Below are positions 6,641-8,929 of a stretch of 8,929 nucleotides of DNA, piece after piece. Below the pieces are notes generated by a model. The model saw only the letters and a list, made by a program, of their open reading frames with translations, was not told the DNA's origin and made no database searches. This stretch comes from Comamonadaceae bacterium (GTDB lineage: Bacteria > Pseudomonadota > Gammaproteobacteria > Burkholderiales > Burkholderiaceae_C): positions 1 to 8,929 of the forward strand of contig CANHLD010000066.1 of assembly GCA_947461325.1 (NCBI GenBank), written 5' to 3'. How positions within the stretch are numbered: the first letter of the stretch is position 1; every line of letters starts with the position of its first letter. A program made the translations under genes and the position numbers.

Positions 6641-7506
6641 GGCTTGCCTTTGTCAAGTACTTTGGGCGTTTGCGCCAAATGAAATCCGTTGTATGCCTGG
6701 TTACTGCTGCCGCTGCCAACTTGAGGCCAGATACGTTTGGCGTTGGGTGCGCCACCATCAATTCGCAAACATGCACCCGAGATGAATGCCGCGGCAGGCG
6801 ATAGTAAAAACACAATCGCAGCAGCAACCTCACTCTCGGTACCTATGCGTTGCAAAGGTACCAACTTGTGCATGTTTTGAATCATGGCGGTCATTTCGGG
6901 CGGGTAGTTGTCCATGCCGCTGGAGGCTATCCATCCGGGTGCGACCGCATTGGATCGCACCGGCCCCCATTCGAGTGCGGCCGTTTCAGTGAAATTGAGC
7001 ATGCCGGCACGCGCTGCGCCCGAATGCCCCATGCCTGGCATGCCCATCCATATATCGGCAATCACATTGACAATCGCGCCACCGTGTTGCTGCATCCATT
7101 GGTTGTAGCACTCGCGCGCCATTAAAAAACCGCCGGTGAGGTTGTTGCGAACCACAGCATCCCATCCTTTGGCTTTGATTTGTGAAAGCGCTGAAGGGAA
7201 TTGACCACCGGCATTGTTGACCAGTCCATCTATGCGGCCGTGGGTTTTCAATATGTCTGAGATGGTTTGCGAGACCATTTCTTCTTCGCGAATGTCGCAC
7301 ACATGCACAGAAGCCACGCCACCGGCATCTGCAATTTCAGCTGCAACGGCTTGAAGCTTGTCTATTTTTCTGCCTACCAGCGCAAGCTTTGCGCCCAAGG
7401 ACGATAACTCGTGGGCCGTACATCTGCCGATACCAGAGCCGCCACCCGTGACAATGATCACTTGCTCGGTGAACAAGTTGGACCGGAAAATGGATTGGTA
7501 TGACAT
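6637..7506 (-). CDS. SDR-family oxidoreductase in the atuB position, lacking the usual Ser-Tyr-Lys site
   Basis: This 289-residue short-chain dehydrogenase/reductase has an N-terminal Rossmann motif TGGGSGIG (20-27), NNAG (97-100), Asn122 after the fourth strand, and the usual C-terminal LLSPAAAFISGACLRIDGG. The active site is atypical. HSGAARAG (161-168) aligns with the canonical YSASKAG, putting Ser162 in place of the catalytic Tyr and Arg166 in place of Lys, and no Ser occupies the usual site near 149-151. This pattern recalls peroxisomal trans-2-enoyl-CoA and 2,4-dienoyl-CoA reductases, as does the roughly 40-residue tail after RIDGG. It is the first gene of the operon, where Pseudomonas has atuB, usually annotated citronellol/citronellal dehydrogenase. 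A role on a CoA thioester (enoyl or dienoyl reduction) is equally plausible, so I leave the symbol blank. No convincing Shine-Dalgarno precedes the ATG at 7506, yet no better start exists before the Rossmann fold. Confidence 0.8.
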   Translation of the reverse strand: MSYQSIFRSNLFTEQVIIVTGGGSGIGRCTAHELSSLGAKLALVGRKIDKLQAVAAEIADAGGVASVHVCDIREEEMVSQTISDILKTHGRIDGLVNNAGGQFPSALSQIKAKGWDAVVRNNLTGGFLMARECYNQWMQQHGGAIVNVIADIWMGMPGMGHSGAARAGMLNFTETAALEWGPVRSNAVAPGWIASSGMDNYPPEMTAMIQNMHKLVPLQRIGTESEVAAAIVFLLSPAAAFISGACLRIDGGAPNAKRIWPQVGSGSSNQAYNGFHLAQTPKVLDKGKP

Positions 7507-7566
7507 GCGGCAGTGATTAGATCAATGAAAAATAAAACAGGTTATTTGTGCTCGGGTATACGGCTT

Positions 7567-7596
7567 AGTTTAGGTTGCAGATAAACTGCATGTCAA
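7567..7596 (-). promoter_or_regulatory. Putative sigma70 promoter of the atu-like operon
   Basis: Reading the minus strand, a perfect -35 box TTGACA (plus-strand 7591-7596) is separated by 18 bp from TAAACT (7567-7572), a 4-of-6 match to the -10 consensus. Transcription would start near 7560, leaving a leader of about 54 bases before the SDR start. It is the only strong promoter candidate I see in the divergent region and would drive the five-gene operon. Confidence 0.5.
7576..7590. promoter_or_regulatory. Operator-like inverted repeat inside the promoter spacer
   Basis: TGCAGATAAACTGCA is a perfect 5-bp inverted repeat (TGCAG/CTGCA) with a 5-bp AT-only centre. It lies wholly between the -35 and -10 boxes of the minus-strand promoter, the classic place for a repressor to block RNA polymerase. 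In Pseudomonas the TetR-type repressor AtuR binds inverted repeats upstream of the atu genes, but I cannot compare the sequences from memory, so the binding protein is unknown. Confidence 0.4.
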
Positions 7597-7628
7597 TCAA
7601 GTATTACCCCCTGTACTTGCACACACTT

Positions 7629-7635
7629 AAGGAGA
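7629..7635 (+). promoter_or_regulatory. Strong Shine-Dalgarno of the thiolase gene
   Basis: AAGGAGA lies 5 bases before the ATG at 7641. It fixes the thiolase start there and excludes the longer in-frame extension beginning with TTG at 7575, which would run through the promoter region and lacks thiolase-like residues. Confidence 0.8.
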
Positions 7636-7640
7636 GAACC

Positions 7641-8846
7641 ATGACGCATGCCATGATATTTGATGCCATCAGAACGCCGCGCGGTAAAGGTAAAAAAGAC
7701 GGCAGTTTGCACGCCATCAAACCGGTAGATTTGCTCGGGGGATTGCTCAATCAATTGCAAGCGCGGCATGGTTTTGACACAGCCGAGGTGGATGATGTGG
7801 TGATGGGTTGCGTCAGCCCAGTGGGTGAACAAGGCTCTGTATTGCCTAAAACCGCATTGCTTAAAGCCGGTTGGGATGTTCAAGTCAGTGGTGTGCAAAT
7901 CAACCGTTTTTGTGCCTCAGGGCTTGAAGCTGTCAATTTGGGAGCGCAAAAAGTCGCCAGTGGTTGGGAAGACTTGGTGGTTGCCGGTGGTGTTGAAAGC
8001 ATGTCACGCGTGGCCATGGGCTCTGACGGCGGGGCTTGGGCGCAAGACCCGGCGACCAATGCCGCTACCGGTTTCACGCCGCAAGGCATTGGTGCTGATT
8101 TGATTGCCACCATGTCCGGCTGGAGCAGAGAAGACGTTGACCGTTTTGCTCTCACATCGCAACAACGCGCAGCTGCCGCACAAGCCGACGGGCGTTTTGA
8201 CCGCTCTGTCATTCCCGTGCTGGATGAGATCGGCATCGCGGTACTCGAGCGCGACGAGTTCATCAAACCGCGTACCACCATGGAGGGATTGGCCGGTTTA
8301 AAAACCAGCTTTGCAGACATGGGAAAAATGGGGTTTGATGCGGTGGCTTTGTCAAGGTACCCGCATGTCGAGCGCATTGATCATGTGCACACCGCTGGCA
8401 ACTCTTCCGGCATTGTGGATGGTGCTGCAGCTGTGTTGATCGGCAGCGAAGCCAAAGGCAAAGCTTTGGGTTTGACACCACGCGGGCGCATTGTTGCGAC
8501 TGCACTCTCCGGCGCTGACCCGACCATCATGTTGACAGGCCCCATGCCAGCGTCCCGCAAAGCCTTGGCCAAAGCAGGTTTGACGGTGGATGACATCGAT
8601 TTGTTTGAAGTGAACGAAGCATTTGCAGCTGTCCCTATGCGCTTCATGCTGGAGATGAATGTGCCGCATGAAAAAGTGAACGTGAACGGCGGCGCCATCG
8701 CCTTGGGGCATCCGTTGGGGGCAACCGGTGCGATGCTGGTCGGCACCTTGCTGGATGAGTTGGAGCGCCGACAACTCAAACGCGGCCTGATCACCTTGTG
8801 TGTCGGCGGCGGCATGGGCATTGCCACCATCATCGAGAGAGTATGA
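7641..8846 (+). CDS. Acetyl-CoA C-acyltransferase (3-ketoacyl-CoA thiolase, FadA type)
   Basis: This 401-residue thiolase catalyses CoA-dependent cleavage of 3-oxoacyl-CoA to acetyl-CoA and a shortened acyl-CoA. It opens with the thiolase start IFDAIRTPRG (6-15). The nucleophile is Cys91 in NRFCASGLEAV. The C-terminal domain has HTAGNSSGIVDGAAA (250-264), NEAFA (325-329), the active-site histidine in GGAIALGHPLGATG (350-363, His357) and the general-base cysteine in CVGGGMG (387-393, Cys387). Length and all catalytic residues are normal. It is divergent from the atu-like operon and is followed, with overlap or near overlap, by a probable FadB/FadJ-type gene, the usual degradative pairing. In this context it could cleave 7-methyl-3-oxo-6-octenoyl-CoA, the acyl-CoA left after the lyase step of terpene breakdown, but a general beta-oxidation role cannot be excluded. 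A biosynthetic PhaA-type acetoacetyl-CoA thiolase is less likely given the neighbour. Confidence 0.9.
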   Translation: MTHAMIFDAIRTPRGKGKKDGSLHAIKPVDLLGGLLNQLQARHGFDTAEVDDVVMGCVSPVGEQGSVLPKTALLKAGWDVQVSGVQINRFCASGLEAVNLGAQKVASGWEDLVVAGGVESMSRVAMGSDGGAWAQDPATNAATGFTPQGIGADLIATMSGWSREDVDRFALTSQQRAAAAQADGRFDRSVIPVLDEIGIAVLERDEFIKPRTTMEGLAGLKTSFADMGKMGFDAVALSRYPHVERIDHVHTAGNSSGIVDGAAAVLIGSEAKGKALGLTPRGRIVATALSGADPTIMLTGPMPASRKALAKAGLTVDDIDLFEVNEAFAAVPMRFMLEMNVPHEKVNVNGGAIALGHPLGATGAMLVGTLLDELERRQLKRGLITLCVGGGMGIATIIERV

Positions 8847-8848
8847 AC

Positions 8849-8929
8849 ATGACTTTTTCTACTCTGACATACAGCTTGGGTGATGACGGCATTGTCCATG
8901 TGGTGTTTGATGAACCCAACTCGCCAGTC
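8849..8929 (+). CDS. N-terminal fragment, probable FadB/FadJ-type 3-hydroxyacyl-CoA dehydrogenase/enoyl-CoA hydratase (3' end missing)
   Basis: Only 27 codons are visible before the window ends. They read MTFSTLTYSLGDDGIVHVVF then DEPNSPV, resembling the first beta strands of the crotonase domain of large multifunctional beta-oxidation proteins (...GIVxxxxDxPxxxxN). The position directly after a degradative thiolase supports a FadB/FadJ partner. ATG 8849 is preferred because GAGAGAG (8835-8841) lies 7 bases upstream. The alternative ATG at 8843 would overlap the thiolase stop as ATGA but has the purine run too close. A stand-alone enoyl-CoA hydratase is possible, since the dehydrogenase part would lie outside the window. 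Confidence 0.6.
   Translation, partial: MTFSTLTYSLGDDGIVHVVFDEPNSPV

Noticed and set aside
7575..7640. N-terminal extension of the thiolase from TTG 7575
   Set aside because: The extension runs through the promoter region, and a strong AAGGAGA sits just before ATG 7641, where the thiolase-like sequence begins.
7880..8377. Minus-strand open frame of 165 codons
   Set aside because: It is fully antisense to the thiolase active-site region, with a low-complexity shadow composition and no domain.
8381..8899. Minus-strand open frame of 172 codons
   Set aside because: It lies antisense to the thiolase and the start of the next gene. Its composition (many Pro, Ser, Ala, Met) is typical of a reverse-strand shadow, and it has no recognisable domain.
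1..8929. Mobile element, toxin-antitoxin, defence system or CRISPR
   Set aside because: I see no transposase, integrase, nuclease, antitoxin-like small gene, direct-repeat array or tRNA; all long genes are metabolic or transport.

Overview
The window is almost entirely protein-coding and reads as a degradation locus for acyclic terpenes (citronellol/geraniol type) in a proteobacterium. GC content looks close to half. Tight gene packing, clear Shine-Dalgarno sequences and the style of the proteins suggest a betaproteobacterium, probably Burkholderiales, but the taxon is an inference with low certainty. I see no rRNA, tRNA, CRISPR array, insertion sequence or phage gene. The longest non-coding stretch is about 134 bp.

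Layout. (1) At the left edge is the 3' part of a plus-strand gene for a periplasmic substrate-binding protein of the LivK/Peripla_BP_6 type. (2) A 60-bp convergent junction follows, with a strong hairpin and a degenerate second copy of its core. (3) A five-gene minus-strand operon runs from about 7506 down to 996: SDR oxidoreductase, carboxyltransferase beta subunit, acyl-CoA dehydrogenase, enoyl-CoA hydratase, biotin carboxylase/carrier alpha subunit. The junctions are a 4-bp ATGA overlap, then gaps of 24, 54 (using the better hydratase start) and 2 bp. (4) A 134-bp divergent promoter region holds a sigma70-like promoter reading into the operon, with a perfect inverted repeat between its -35 and -10 boxes. 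(5) On the plus strand are a complete FadA-type thiolase and the first 27 codons of what looks like its FadB/FadJ-type partner.

Function. The minus-strand gene order (SDR, CT, ACD, ECH, BC) matches atuB-atuC-atuD-atuE-atuF of Pseudomonas, not the leucine/isovalerate liu order (ACD, CT, ECH, BC). The carboxyltransferase carries a glycine where I align the phenylalanine that blocks geranyl-CoA in methylcrotonyl-CoA carboxylases. The inferred route is: alcohol/aldehyde oxidation or a related redox step (SDR); alpha,beta-dehydrogenation of citronellyl-CoA (AtuD-like); ATP- and biotin-dependent gamma-carboxylation of geranyl-CoA (AtuC/AtuF-like); hydration of isohexenylglutaconyl-CoA (AtuE-like). 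A lyase not in the window would then give 7-methyl-3-oxo-6-octenoyl-CoA, which the divergent thiolase and the FadB/J-like protein could shorten by beta-oxidation. Homologues of atuA, atuG, atuH and the regulator atuR are not in the window.

This is a recognisable pathway and not an unknown system. The points worth a second look are the operator-like dyad inside the promoter, the SDR without a Ser-Tyr-Lys active site, the hairpin repeat at the left junction, and the possible link between the transporter protein and terpenoid uptake.
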